Part shown: piece by piece, positions 1 to 8,065 of the stretch | How the letters are laid out: every line of letters begins with the position of its first letter | Numbering within the stretch: the stretch's first letter is position 1 | DNA from: Planococcus shenhongbingii | GTDB lineage: Bacteria > Bacillota > Bacilli > Bacillales_A > Planococcaceae | NCBI RefSeq assembly: GCF_030413635.1 | Contig: NZ_CP129235.1 | Location: forward strand, 3,038,001-3,102,000 | DNA length: 64,000 bases | Direction of reading: 5' to 3' | The notes under the pieces: model-generated | What the model saw: the letters and a program-made list of their open reading frames with translations, nothing else | The model's database searches: none | What the model was told of the DNA's origin: nothing | Program-made: the position numbers and the translations under genes

Positions 1-691
1 TTTCGCTGAAGAGCTCCGCTTCTTCCTGCCAGGCGCTGCTTATTTTTTCGAATACTTCTTGGCGGGCTTCTCGGTTGGGTGTGCTCATGCGGTTCGCCGC
101 CTGGCCCATCGACAATTTTTTAATCTTGCCGTTTTCCATATGTTCGATGCTCATTTTCCCGACAAGGCTGTTGTACAGCTGATTCCAAGCCGCATAACCG
201 TTGACCGATAAATCATTGATCAGGACTTCCTGCTCGAGCGGAAGCTTTTCCTTGGCTTGCACTCGCCGTTCATTCAGCGCAAACGTCACTGGTTCCAAAC
301 TCGGCTGTTCAAGTAAACCTTGCCACACTGCGTCTTCTATTTGGAGAAACTTCTGGTCCAACTTTGCCAATACCGAAGCAAAAGCAGCCCCCAGTTCACT
401 CCGTTTTCCGGAAAGTATTTTTGCTTCATGGTCATTGATATCCTGTGCAGTCAGGCAACTTGTGAAAGCTCCGATTTCCCGCAGTTGTTTCGTTGTGCTG
501 TCCAATAGCTCAAGAAGCAAAGACAGCTCTCCTGTTTGTTCCGATCCGCTTGGCGGGCTGAGACTATCCACCAGCTCGGCCAATTCCTTCAAATTGGCTT
601 CGAATTTCGCTATGTATATCTTCAATTCCTGAGACGTGCTGCCTCCTTTGAAAATTGAGTCCAAGTTCCATGTTGTCTCATACTGTTTCAT
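1..691 (-). CDS. pepF: oligoendopeptidase F-type M3 peptidase, N-terminal part (cut by window edge)
   Basis: Reading the minus strand from an ATG at 691 gives about 230 uninterrupted codons that run off the left edge, so only the N-terminal part is seen and the catalytic HExxH lies outside. The protein begins MKQYETTWNLDSIFKGGS, the usual opening of M3B oligoendopeptidase F relatives (W-x-L-D-x-I-F-x-G-G-S), and continues as a charged helical N-terminal domain as in that family. A GGGGAG ribosome site lies 7-8 bases before the ATG. Family members are cytoplasmic zinc peptidases that cut short peptides. The family call rests on remembered N-terminal similarity, since the active site is not visible. 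Confidence 0.85.
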   Translation of the reverse strand, partial: MKQYETTWNLDSIFKGGSTSQELKIYIAKFEANLKELAELVDSLSPPSGSEQTGELSLLLELLDSTTKQLREIGAFTSCLTAQDINDHEAKILSGKRSELGAAFASVLAKLDQKFLQIEDAVWQGLLEQPSLEPVTFALNERRVQAKEKLPLEQEVLINDLSVNGYAAWNQLYNSLVGKMSIEHMENGKIKKLSMGQAANRMSTPNREARQEVFEKISSAWQEEAELFSE

Positions 692-857
692 TTATTAATC
701 TCCCCTTTGTTTATAGGTGCTGATTCAATCTTAGTTTAAAAATTCTTACTATTCAAGTTGATGAACATACAAAAAATTCACCCCTTAGAGCTACAGCCCT
801 TAGAGATGAAGATTTATTTATTATGGACTCTCAGTCAACAAGTTAATTTTCAATCCG

Positions 858-1268
858 CTACAACTCATAAAATTCCGGGATAATCCCGTCAATGGTCTGC
901 TTCATAAGCGAAATCATCTCCAACACCGCACCCGGATCAATCTCTTTTTCACTGTAAGGCAGCGAATAAACAGCCGTGACACGGCCTTCTTTTTCTGTCA
1001 ACTTAACGTAGCGGCAATAGATGTTCAGCTTGTTCAATAATTGATGAAGACCTGCTCTTTTTAAAAGGCTCGAAACGTTAATGAAATCAATAGCTCTTAT
1101 GTCGATAACGTGTTCGTCCTCAAAGATCATCACTTCGAATATGACTGGAGAACCAATTGCCAAAGTACCCACAATCGTAAAAAAGACTTCTCCAGTTTCT
1201 TCCGTTTCCTCTTTCACTTGAATTCCTGATTCTTTGAGATGGTTTCGAAAAATCATTGCATTGGACAT
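858..1268 (-). CDS. YbjN-domain-like small cytoplasmic protein
   Basis: 136 residues with no signal peptide or membrane segment. ATG at 1268 follows AAGGAGG at six bases' distance. The pattern (short N-terminal helix, alternating beta strands, then about 25 residues of helix with a run of hydrophobics and acidic residues) and stretches such as VFFTIVGTLAIG resemble the YbjN/type III chaperone-like fold. Such proteins are thought to be small binding or chaperone-like proteins, with no enzymatic role known. It stands alone: pepF lies 167 bases downstream on the same strand and the SLH gene upstream has its own terminator. The fold assignment is tentative. Confidence 0.6.
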   Translation of the reverse strand: MSNAMIFRNHLKESGIQVKEETEETGEVFFTIVGTLAIGSPVIFEVMIFEDEHVIDIRAIDFINVSSLLKRAGLHQLLNKLNIYCRYVKLTEKEGRVTAVYSLPYSEKEIDPGAVLEMISLMKQTIDGIIPEFYEL

Positions 1269-1341
1269 GCCAGTACCTCCTTGCTACAAATCAACCATAC
1301 GACTTAGCCATTCCATCATAAATGAATAGCCTGAAAAACAG

Positions 1342-1385
1342 CAACCGCTCTCAACGAAATCCTAGGATTTCGTTGAGAGCGGTTG
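1342..1385 (-). terminator. perfect 22-bp palindromic terminator
   Basis: Two 22-base arms pair perfectly with no loop spacer (centre CCTAGG) and are followed on the minus strand by a T-run. It ends transcription of the SLH gene at 1430. The inner stem AAATC/GATTT belongs to a repeated terminator type also seen near 14.5, 18.5, 38.6 and 49.7 kb. Confidence 0.85.
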
Positions 1386-1429
1386 TTTCATTGAATAGCA
1401 TCAATGTAGCCTTATCCACAGCTTAAAAA

Positions 1430-1855
1430 TTATTCCCTAACAGCAGTAACTTCAGCGAATTGGTTGTCTTCATTTTTCTGCAGCTCTAAAGCCATAATCA
1501 GGATTTGCGCAAGTTCTTCATGAGTAAGAGTTTCCTCAGGTTTGAATGTCCCATCCGGATAACCATCGAATAATCCTGCTTTGGAGGCTGCTGCAATATA
1601 ATCTTTCGCCCAATGGGTTGCTCGGACGTCGTTATAAACGGTTTCCGTCGCCGGAATCGGCAACTTTAATGCCATGGCGAACATTTTAGACGCTTCAGCC
1701 CGTGTAATATTCGTTTCCAACTGGGAATCATCTGGCGTCACCGCATAAGAAGTTGGCGATTCAACAGCTACTTCTGCCGTTGCCATTAGTTGCCAACTTA
1801 TCACAATCAATGGAATTAAGAGAAAGGCGAGGATCTTTCTTAGATGCTGCTCCAT
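1430..1855 (-). CDS. small secreted protein with S-layer homology (SLH) repeats
   Basis: The start is placed at ATG 1855, because AAGGAG lies ten bases upstream; an upstream in-frame GTG at 1912 has no such site. The 141-residue product has a basic N-terminus and a hydrophobic segment (residues about 8-25, signal peptide or anchor). It then has an incomplete SLH motif (NITRAEASKMFAMALKLP) and one full SLH repeat (NDVRATHWAKDYI ... LFDGYPDGTFKPEETLTHEEL). SLH domains bind pyruvylated secondary wall polymer and tether proteins to the cell surface. Most SLH proteins carry three repeats and a functional domain; here only about one and a half are present, so it may be a remnant or a minimal wall-binding protein. 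Confidence 0.75.
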   Translation of the reverse strand: MEQHLRKILAFLLIPLIVISWQLMATAEVAVESPTSYAVTPDDSQLETNITRAEASKMFAMALKLPIPATETVYNDVRATHWAKDYIAAASKAGLFDGYPDGTFKPEETLTHEELAQILIMALELQKNEDNQFAEVTAVRE

Positions 1856-1927
1856 TATGAGCCACTCCTTGAGTTTCGGCACAGTCGCTGCCGGTAATAG
1901 CTTGCCTCCCAAAAATCCCAGACAGCT

Positions 1928-1969
1928 CTAAACCCAACAAAAGAAAAAACCAGTTGTTCTTTTCAACAT
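1928..1969 (-). other. possible 13-codon leader ORF ahead of the SLH gene
   Basis: An ATG at 1969 is preceded at seven bases by a strong AAGGAG and opens a 13-residue frame (MLKRTTGFFFCWV) ending in TAG, about 70 bases before the SLH start. It could be a leader peptide or what remains of an original signal sequence lost by frameshift. Nothing else supports translation. Confidence 0.25.
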
Positions 1970-2274
1970 AGGCATTCTCCTTTTTGAAATTACATCTACT
2001 AACCTGAATCACCTACTAGTGTTCCAACCACATAATCCTTATGTATCATCATAAAATAATTATAATAACTTACTATCATTTTAACATAAATATGATAAAA
2101 TCATAGTATATTTTAGAATATTCTGATAACAGTAATTTTTGAAATAAACTGTAATAAAACTTGCCACTGAAAGAAACGTACATTTTATAAATTACTAATA
2201 TCAGCTACCTGCTGAGCTGAACAAATCCCGAGCTATATTCGATTTTTCATTCCAATAGACAGGAGATGCTGACC

Positions 2275-3096
2275 ATGAAGAAAAAAACTTCAAAACTGCT
2301 GGTTGCTGCATTGTTGACAATTATATTGGCGGGCTTCGGGAATTTTCAAAATCCGGTAATTCATGTTTCAGCAACTCAATTATCTTTCGCTTCACAGCCG
2401 TATAGCCTGTCTCCGGGAGTAATGCCTGCACCCGACTATCAAACGGACCTGCCTGCGGACCATTCGATGTACGATTACCTGGTCTATTTGGTGAATGATG
2501 TGGATGCGTTTTGGTCACCGATCATGATTGGCGCTGGCCATGCAGATCCTTTTGCCAATTACTCGTTCCCGGCTCCTGGGGAACCGGTGAATACCAATTG
2601 CGCTTTTGAAGGTGACTTGGAAAACCCTGCCCAAGCCTTCTATTGCGGATTTGATGACCAAATTGTCGTCACTCAGGAAATGGCCAGACAAATCTGGGAA
2701 GGCACATATAAAACCAATTCCGATCCATCGAGCGACTACAGTGCAGGCGACTTTTCAGTAGCCTTTATCGTGGCCCATGAATATGCGCATAATTTGCAGA
2801 CAGAGTTGGGCTGGCTGCCGATATACGAAGATGAAGAGCCTTTAGCGACTTCCAGAAGCCTTGAACTGAACGCGGATTGCTTGGCCGGTGTCTGGGCAAA
2901 CTCCGTCTACCATCGCGGTCTCCTCGAAACAGCGGACATCGAGGAAGCTATGAGGACGTTAGCCGACATTGGCCAGGACCCTTCAGTACTGAACCCGACA
3001 CACGGCACGCCACAGGAACGAACAGAAGCGTTCATGCTTGGTTATAATGATGGATCGGCCAGCAGCTGTGATCCTTATTTATTTAATCCGTATTAA
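2275..3096 (+). CDS. secreted neutral zinc metallopeptidase (YpfJ/PF04228-like)
   Basis: The start is ATG 2275, nine bases after AGGAG; the in-frame ATG at 2266 touches the ribosome site and is unlikely. The 273-residue protein has a signal peptide (basic MKKKTSKLL, hydrophobic core to about residue 30). The middle carries VAHEYAHNLQ, a classical HExxH zinc site, followed about 40 residues later by ELNADCLAGVWAN, the E-x-x-A-D-C-x-A-G-x-W signature of the YpfJ family (its Asp/Glu probably the third ligand). Two cysteines around FYCGFDD also fit the family. Expected to act outside the membrane on an unknown substrate. A single gene ending at a bidirectional terminator. Confidence 0.85.
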   Translation: MKKKTSKLLVAALLTIILAGFGNFQNPVIHVSATQLSFASQPYSLSPGVMPAPDYQTDLPADHSMYDYLVYLVNDVDAFWSPIMIGAGHADPFANYSFPAPGEPVNTNCAFEGDLENPAQAFYCGFDDQIVVTQEMARQIWEGTYKTNSDPSSDYSAGDFSVAFIVAHEYAHNLQTELGWLPIYEDEEPLATSRSLELNADCLAGVWANSVYHRGLLETADIEEAMRTLADIGQDPSVLNPTHGTPQERTEAFMLGYNDGSASSCDPYLFNPY

Positions 3097-3121
3097 GGTT
3101 TGAAATCACACCGCCAGACAA

Positions 3122-3164
3122 AAAATCCACGTCATTGAACTTTAAGTTCAATGACGTGGATTTT
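3122..3164. terminator. bidirectional terminator between convergent genes
   Basis: Perfect 21-bp arms with a one-base loop, A-run on the left and T-run on the right. It serves both the peptidase gene (plus) and the glycosyltransferase gene (minus). Confidence 0.9.
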
Positions 3165-3176
3165 ATTGTTTTACCC

Positions 3177-4157
3177 TTAATGGACGTTCTCATACTGCTT
3201 ATTTTTTCTTAATGCAACCGGCGAATAATATTCACTGACCAAATAAACCGGCCGCTCTTTAGTCTCATTGAAAATTTTCCCCAAGTATTCGCCAATGATG
3301 CCTAAGGAAACTAGCTGGATTCCGCCTAAAAACAGAATAACCGTCATCAACGAAGGATAACCTGGCACAGGGTTTCCGAATACTAAGGTCCGGACAAAAA
3401 TGAATAACATGAAAAGCAGTGCGCAAGCGGAAATGATGATTCCTAAAAACGAAGAGATCCGCAAAGGAGCTACTGAAGAGGATGTAATCCCTTCTACCGC
3501 TAAGTTAAAAAGCTTCGAGTAATTCCATTTCGTCGTACCGGCTGCCCTCGGTTCCCGGTCAAACAAAAGTTCTTTTTTATTAAAACCGATCCAACTGAAC
3601 ATTCCTTTAGTATAGCGCTGGGATTCACGCATTTGCTTTAAAGCTTCAATGCATTTCCGATCCAATAGCCGAAAATCACCCGTGTTATTTTGAATAGGGA
3701 TGTTCGATACCTTTTCTAGAATTTTATAATAAGAGTTGGAAGACCATTTCTTAAACCATGTCTCGCCCGCTCTTGTATTTCTTTTGGCGAAAACGTCGTC
3801 ATAACCTTTTTCCCAGTAATAAATCATTTGTGGAATAAGTTCAGGAGGATCTTGCAAATCCGCATCGATGACAATCATTGCATCTCCGTTCACATGGTCA
3901 AATCCAGCCAACATGGCGACTTCCTTGCCAAAATTCCTCGAAAGATTTATGTAAGAGATTTCTTCATATACTAAGGATAATTCTTTCAGCATTTCGAGTG
4001 TTCGATCGGAACTCCCGTCATTAACAAATAAAAATTCAAAATCATATTTAGGCAATTCTGCCGTAACATCTTTTAAGCGTTTGAGAAGAGCAGGAAGCAC
4101 TTCTTCTTCATTGTATGCGGGGATAAGAATGGTAATCAGTTTGTTAATGTTCTTCAC
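3177..4157 (-). CDS. GtrB/DPM1-like family 2 glycosyltransferase (bactoprenol glucosyltransferase)
   Basis: 326 residues. The N-terminal GT-A domain starts ILIPAYNEEEVLPALL, has FLFVNDGSSD (nucleotide binding) and VIDADLQDPPELI (DxD plus the QDPPE motif of dolichol/polyprenol-phosphate glycosyltransferases). Two long hydrophobic segments near residues 235-260 and 270-300 are the C-terminal membrane hairpin typical of GtrB, CsbB and YkoT. The expected reaction is transfer of glucose from UDP-glucose to undecaprenyl phosphate at the inner membrane face. Its divergent neighbour (4538) is a GtrII-like transferase and galU lies just beyond, so donor synthesis, lipid loading and final transfer sit together. 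No GtrA-type flippase is present here. Confidence 0.88.
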   Translation of the reverse strand: MKNINKLITILIPAYNEEEVLPALLKRLKDVTAELPKYDFEFLFVNDGSSDRTLEMLKELSLVYEEISYINLSRNFGKEVAMLAGFDHVNGDAMIVIDADLQDPPELIPQMIYYWEKGYDDVFAKRNTRAGETWFKKWSSNSYYKILEKVSNIPIQNNTGDFRLLDRKCIEALKQMRESQRYTKGMFSWIGFNKKELLFDREPRAAGTTKWNYSKLFNLAVEGITSSSVAPLRISSFLGIIISACALLFMLFIFVRTLVFGNPVPGYPSLMTVILFLGGIQLVSLGIIGEYLGKIFNETKERPVYLVSEYYSPVALRKNKQYENVH

Positions 4158-4537
4158 CTACTTTCAAAATGTGCAGCATTAATACTCATTATAACACAAA
4201 TTTTAACTTTTTTTCTTTATTATGTTATATTATGTCATTATTCTTCCATAATATTCTTTGTTATGATATAATTCCATAGGTTTATAAAAAATCTTGTTGC
4301 CAGGACTAAGAGATTCTAATCATGTTCGAGCGATGTCAAAGGTTTTCATTTTGAAAAACTTATCTAAGTTTATGAATCAGAGAATCCTGATCGGCGAACA
4401 ACAACTCAAAAGTTGGGAATCTTCATCGTTTCTGTAATTATGTACTATTATACTAACCTATTGTTAATCTCATGTTTCTAATTTTGCTTTAAGCAAGGTC
4501 TACCATAATTTAAAATAATTTTGAAGAGGAGAAAATA
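4158..4537. promoter_or_regulatory. divergent AT-rich intergenic region between the two glycosyltransferase genes
   Basis: 380 bases with no credible ORF. It must hold the start signals for both divergent genes. TATAAT at 4267-4272 within TTATGATATAAT is the best -10 candidate for rightward transcription, but no good -35 box is seen. GAGGAG sits seven bases before the ATG at 4538. Confidence 0.35.
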
Positions 4538-6073
4538 ATGCCAGAACAACTTATGGCCAAATGGCTGCATGCTATAAAACCACAGTGGAAAGTAGCTTTC
4601 ATTAGCTCATTGATTTTTGGCTTCCTGACTCATATGTACATATTTACAAACACTTTACCCAATCATGATGGATTGGTTAATGGATATGCCACTCAAGAGA
4701 AATTTTCATTAGGCCGCTTCTTTTTGAGTCCATTCAGCGGCATTAGTTCGTTTTTTGATTTACCCTGGATCAATGGATCTCTTTCAATCTTGTATTTAGC
4801 TTTGACTGCTGTTGCTCTTACTATATTTCTTAACTTAAAGAAAAAGATTTCCATTGTATTGACCGCCGGGTTGCTTGTAACTTTCCCGACCATTTCATCG
4901 ACATTTTCTTATATGTTTACGGCTGATGGTTATATGTTTGGTTTTTTGCTGACAGCTCTTGCTTTAGTAGTCACTAAAAAATATAAATATGGCTTTATTC
5001 CTGGAGCTTTGCTTTTTTATATGGGAGTCGGAGTTTATCAAGCCAACCTTCCACTACTTTTAACTTTAATTGCAATATTTTTAATCAGTGAAATTCTTTG
5101 CCATAGAATTCCTTTTAACAGGCTTACCGTTTATATGGGACGTTTTTTCGCTTTAACAACGATAGCGATGGCGTTGTACGCAATCACGTTTAAATTGTAT
5201 ACTAATTTCTTTGCTGGGGAAATCTCTGATTATCAAGGCTTAAACAAAATTGGAAGCAGTTCAGCTACAATATCAGAACGTTTCACCTTAATCCGTGAAA
5301 GTTTTAATGAGTTTTTTTTCCGCGGATTTGCAACAGATGTTCCTTTTAATTTATTTGAAGTACTTAATGTTTTTGTTTTCATCTTAATCATTATCGGTTT
5401 CTTCTGGTTTATCTTTCAAAACAAAATTTATTCTCATTTACCGAATCTTGTGACAGCCATTCTGCTGCTTTTAAGTTTGCCTTTACTAGCTTATTGTTTG
5501 TACTTCGTTTCTTCTAATGTAATTTATCATATGCTGATGGTCCTTTCCTTATTAAGCTTTTACTTGCTTCCGGTAGTTTTCTACGACAATTTTTCGAAGC
5601 CAAATATAAGCTCTATCATTCTTTCCTGGAGCACGGTTTTGCTTACTTTACTCATCGTATTCAACTTCGCAGTTATAGCCAATATTTCATATTTCAATGC
5701 AAATTTAAAGTATGAAAGATCGTATGCTTTATTAAACCGGATACTTGACAGAATTGAAACAACTGAAGGAGTTACTCAAGAATCGAGATTCGCCTTTTTA
5801 GGGAGAATATCGTTGGACTCAAACATTAGCGACACTCTAGTCCCGGAAAACATTCCTAAAATGACAGGTTCACTTGGATCAAGATTTTTAGTTGCACCCT
5901 ACCATTACAATGCCATGCTGAAAGAATATTTTGGCATCTCCCTCAAAATGATTTCAGAAGAAGAAAGACAGAAATTGATCAAAAGCGACTTATATGATGA
6001 GATGGAAGTTTGGCCTGCTGCCAATTCCGTTAAGGTGGTCGGCAATACTGTGCTTATTAAATTAGGTGAATAG
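4538..6073 (+). CDS. GtrII-like multi-pass membrane glucosyltransferase
   Basis: 511 residues with about ten or eleven hydrophobic segments and a soluble C-terminal tail of about 110 residues. Near the N-terminus an acidic HDG after the first membrane span and the stretch EKFSLGRFFLSPF followed by DLPWINGSLS match the pattern of glucosyltransferase GtrII family proteins (D, then GRW/GRF, then PxxN). These use polyprenyl-linked glucose to decorate a surface polymer on the outer face of the membrane. The GtrB-like gene diverges from it and galU follows on the opposite strand, which supports a surface-glucosylation job. The acceptor (teichoic acid or another polymer) cannot be told. Confidence 0.7.
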   Translation: MPEQLMAKWLHAIKPQWKVAFISSLIFGFLTHMYIFTNTLPNHDGLVNGYATQEKFSLGRFFLSPFSGISSFFDLPWINGSLSILYLALTAVALTIFLNLKKKISIVLTAGLLVTFPTISSTFSYMFTADGYMFGFLLTALALVVTKKYKYGFIPGALLFYMGVGVYQANLPLLLTLIAIFLISEILCHRIPFNRLTVYMGRFFALTTIAMALYAITFKLYTNFFAGEISDYQGLNKIGSSSATISERFTLIRESFNEFFFRGFATDVPFNLFEVLNVFVFILIIIGFFWFIFQNKIYSHLPNLVTAILLLLSLPLLAYCLYFVSSNVIYHMLMVLSLLSFYLLPVVFYDNFSKPNISSIILSWSTVLLTLLIVFNFAVIANISYFNANLKYERSYALLNRILDRIETTEGVTQESRFAFLGRISLDSNISDTLVPENIPKMTGSLGSRFLVAPYHYNAMLKEYFGISLKMISEEERQKLIKSDLYDEMEVWPAANSVKVVGNTVLIKLGE

Positions 6074-6087
6074 TATAATAAGAAAAA

Positions 6088-6127
6088 CAGCCCATTCAAG
6101 TTCAAGTAATATACTTTGAATGGGCTG
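6088..6127. terminator. bidirectional terminator after the GtrII-like gene
   Basis: Arms CAGCCCATTCAA and TTGAATGGGCTG with a 16-base loop, A-rich left and T-rich right. It lies between convergent genes 4538 (plus) and galU (minus). Confidence 0.8.
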
Positions 6128-6178
6128 TTTTGTTTTCTCCACTTACAGAAAGAGAACTGATCATAAGAGACCAAGGTT

Positions 6179-7060
6179 TTACTTTTTGCTCGAATAAGAC
6201 TCCTGAAGCTTCTTCTCAAATAGCTCTAGCAGCGGTTCCCGTAATTCCGGTCGCTTTAAAGCGAACTCTATCGTTGTTTCAATGAAACCGTACTTCTCCC
6301 CCACATCAAAACGGCGGCCGTCAAACTCATAGGCATAGACTGGTTGCACTTCATTCAGCTGCTGGATGGCATCGGTCAATTGGATCTCCCCTCCTGCTCC
6401 GAAGTGATGCTCGCCGAGGAAATCAAAGATCTCCGGCGTCAAAATATAGCGGCCCATGATGGCGTAATTGGACGGTGCAGCCCCGGATTCCGGCTTCTCC
6501 ACGAAGTGGTCCACAGTGATCAGCTTACCGTCCACCGAAATTGGATCGATGATGCCGTAGCGGTGGGTATCTTTCGGCTCAACCTGTTGAACGCCGATGA
6601 TGCTGTGGCCGGTCTGCTCATATTGGGTCATCAGCTGCGCCAGGCATGGCTCGTCGTTCTCGACGATGTCGTCGCCGAGCAGCACCGCAAATGGTTCACT
6701 ACCAATGAACTTGCGGGCCGACCAGATGGCATGCCCCAGTCCGAGCGGCTGCTTTTGACGGATGTAGTGAATTTCAACTTTGGACGTTTGGAGGACCGAA
6801 TCAAGCATATCGAGCTTCCCTTTTTCGCGCAGCGCAGTTTCCAGCTCGAAAGCATGATCGAAATGATCCTCAATCGAACGCTTGCCTTTACCGGTGACGA
6901 TGATGATATCTTCAATCCCCGAGGCGATCGCCTCTTCGATGATGTATTGGATAGTCGGCTTGTCCACAATCGGCAGCATTTCTTTCGGCATGGCCTTCGT
7001 CGCCGGAAGGAAACGTGTTCCAAGTCCGGCAGCCGGTATAATCGCTTTTTTCACTAGCAT
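6179..7060 (-). CDS. galU: UTP--glucose-1-phosphate uridylyltransferase
   Basis: 293 residues from ATG 7060, which lies eight bases after AGGAG; the ATG at 7069 abuts the ribosome site. The nucleotide-binding signature [20 protein letters not shown] is complete, followed by [24 protein letters not shown] (metal/base binding), VEKP and [12 protein letters not shown]. Length and motif order are those of GalU/GtaB. It makes UDP-glucose from glucose-1-phosphate and UTP, feeding the glycosyltransferases upstream and, through the epimerase at 62983, UDP-galactose. A short degenerate copy of its 3' part occurs at 59761-59819. Confidence 0.95.
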   Translation of the reverse strand: MLVKKAIIPAAGLGTRFLPATKAMPKEMLPIVDKPTIQYIIEEAIASGIEDIIIVTGKGKRSIEDHFDHAFELETALREKGKLDMLDSVLQTSKVEIHYIRQKQPLGLGHAIWSARKFIGSEPFAVLLGDDIVENDEPCLAQLMTQYEQTGHSIIGVQQVEPKDTHRYGIIDPISVDGKLITVDHFVEKPESGAAPSNYAIMGRYILTPEIFDFLGEHHFGAGGEIQLTDAIQQLNEVQPVYAYEFDGRRFDVGEKYGFIETTIEFALKRPELREPLLELFEKKLQESYSSKK

Positions 7061-7268
7061 AGTCTGCATCTCCTAACCTTCTGTCTGTAGTTAATCTTTT
7101 TTTACGGCTCATTTTTTTACATATGCTGTAAAAATTATAACATGATACAACTTAAAATAACTTTTTATAACAATATTTCATATGAATGTAACACTTTAAA
7201 ATTTTCTTTTTAGTTTAAGGGAGGAGTAAAACAAATTACTTCTTTTCATAAAATAGGCAACAAATCTC

Positions 7269-7318
7269 AAAAAGCGGCCTTCCAGAGAACTCATTAACTC
7301 TGTGAAAGACCGCTTTTT
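7269..7318 (-). terminator. terminator of the catabolic operon
   Basis: Arms AAAAAGCGG and CCGCTTTTT with an extended inner stem (CTTTC/GAAAG-like). It lies 46 bases past the CMD gene stop on the minus strand. Confidence 0.8.
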
Positions 7319-7364
7319 TAAATTATTTCGTTGGATTACGTTTTACTGCTAGATAGCAGCACCA

Positions 7365-8039
7365 TCATTCCTCATCAAAAGCATTCAAGGCATTAACGCC
7401 ATGCGCAAGTGCCGAGCCGGCTTTTAGCGCTGTCGCGACAAAAATGGATTCTGCCACTTCTTCTTTCGTTGCGCCTTTTTTCTTCGCTGCTTTGACATGA
7501 AGGGAAATGCAGTAAGGGCAGCCGGTTGTATGGGCAACCGCCACAGCAATCAGTTCTTTTTCTTTAGCTGACAATAAGCCGTCTTTCAGCGACAAGGTAT
7601 CGAAATTGACAAATGCGCTGAACGCTTCGCCGTTCAATTTCGAGAATTCTGCCAAGCGGCTGAAATACACTTCTTTGTACAGTTCTTCATCCGGGTTTTC
7701 ATCATAGGCATTGAGCGCGTTGACGCCGTGTGCCATGGCAGATCCCGCTTTTAAAGCCGTCGCCACCATTATCGTTTCAGCCATTTCTTCTTTTGTCATA
7801 TGGAGCTTTTTCGCATTTTTGACATGCAAGTCGATGCAGTACGGGCATCCCGTTACATGCGCTACGGCCACGGCGATCAATTCTTTCAGCTTAGCGGACA
7901 ATTCATTTTCCTGAAGTGCAGCCACATCAAATTGGACAAAGGCTTTAAAGGCTTCCGGAGCCAGTTTCCCGAACTCAGGAAGGCGGCTAAAATTCTTTTT
8001 CTCGTACAAGCTTTTATTGTCAGTAGTGTTAATAGTCAT
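7365..8039 (-). CDS. tandem carboxymuconolactone-decarboxylase/AhpD-like protein
   Basis: 224 residues made of two copies of one AhpD/CMD domain (about residues 15-110 and 120-222, clearly homologous). Each has the redox or proton-relay motif: TGCPYCIDLHVKNAKK and TGCPYCISLHVKAAKK (C-x-x-C-x-x-x-H), preceded by a conserved Lys-Glu-Leu helix. Family members are alkylhydroperoxidase D-like enzymes or lactone decarboxylases. With both CxxC motifs kept, a peroxidase or disulfide role is more likely than decarboxylation. It follows dctM by 26 bases and precedes the terminator, so it is the last gene of the operon. Confidence 0.85.
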   Translation of the reverse strand: MTINTTDNKSLYEKKNFSRLPEFGKLAPEAFKAFVQFDVAALQENELSAKLKELIAVAVAHVTGCPYCIDLHVKNAKKLHMTKEEMAETIMVATALKAGSAMAHGVNALNAYDENPDEELYKEVYFSRLAEFSKLNGEAFSAFVNFDTLSLKDGLLSAKEKELIAVAVAHTTGCPYCISLHVKAAKKKGATKEEVAESIFVATALKAGSALAHGVNALNAFDEE

Positions 8040-8065
8040 TTTTATCTACTCCATTCTATTTTTGG

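Noticed and set aside
201..632. Plus-strand open frame of 143 codons
   Set aside because: It is antisense to the oligoendopeptidase F gene, Ser/Cys-rich and without a ribosome site.
6344..7057. 237-codon plus-strand frame
   Set aside because: Antisense shadow of galU.
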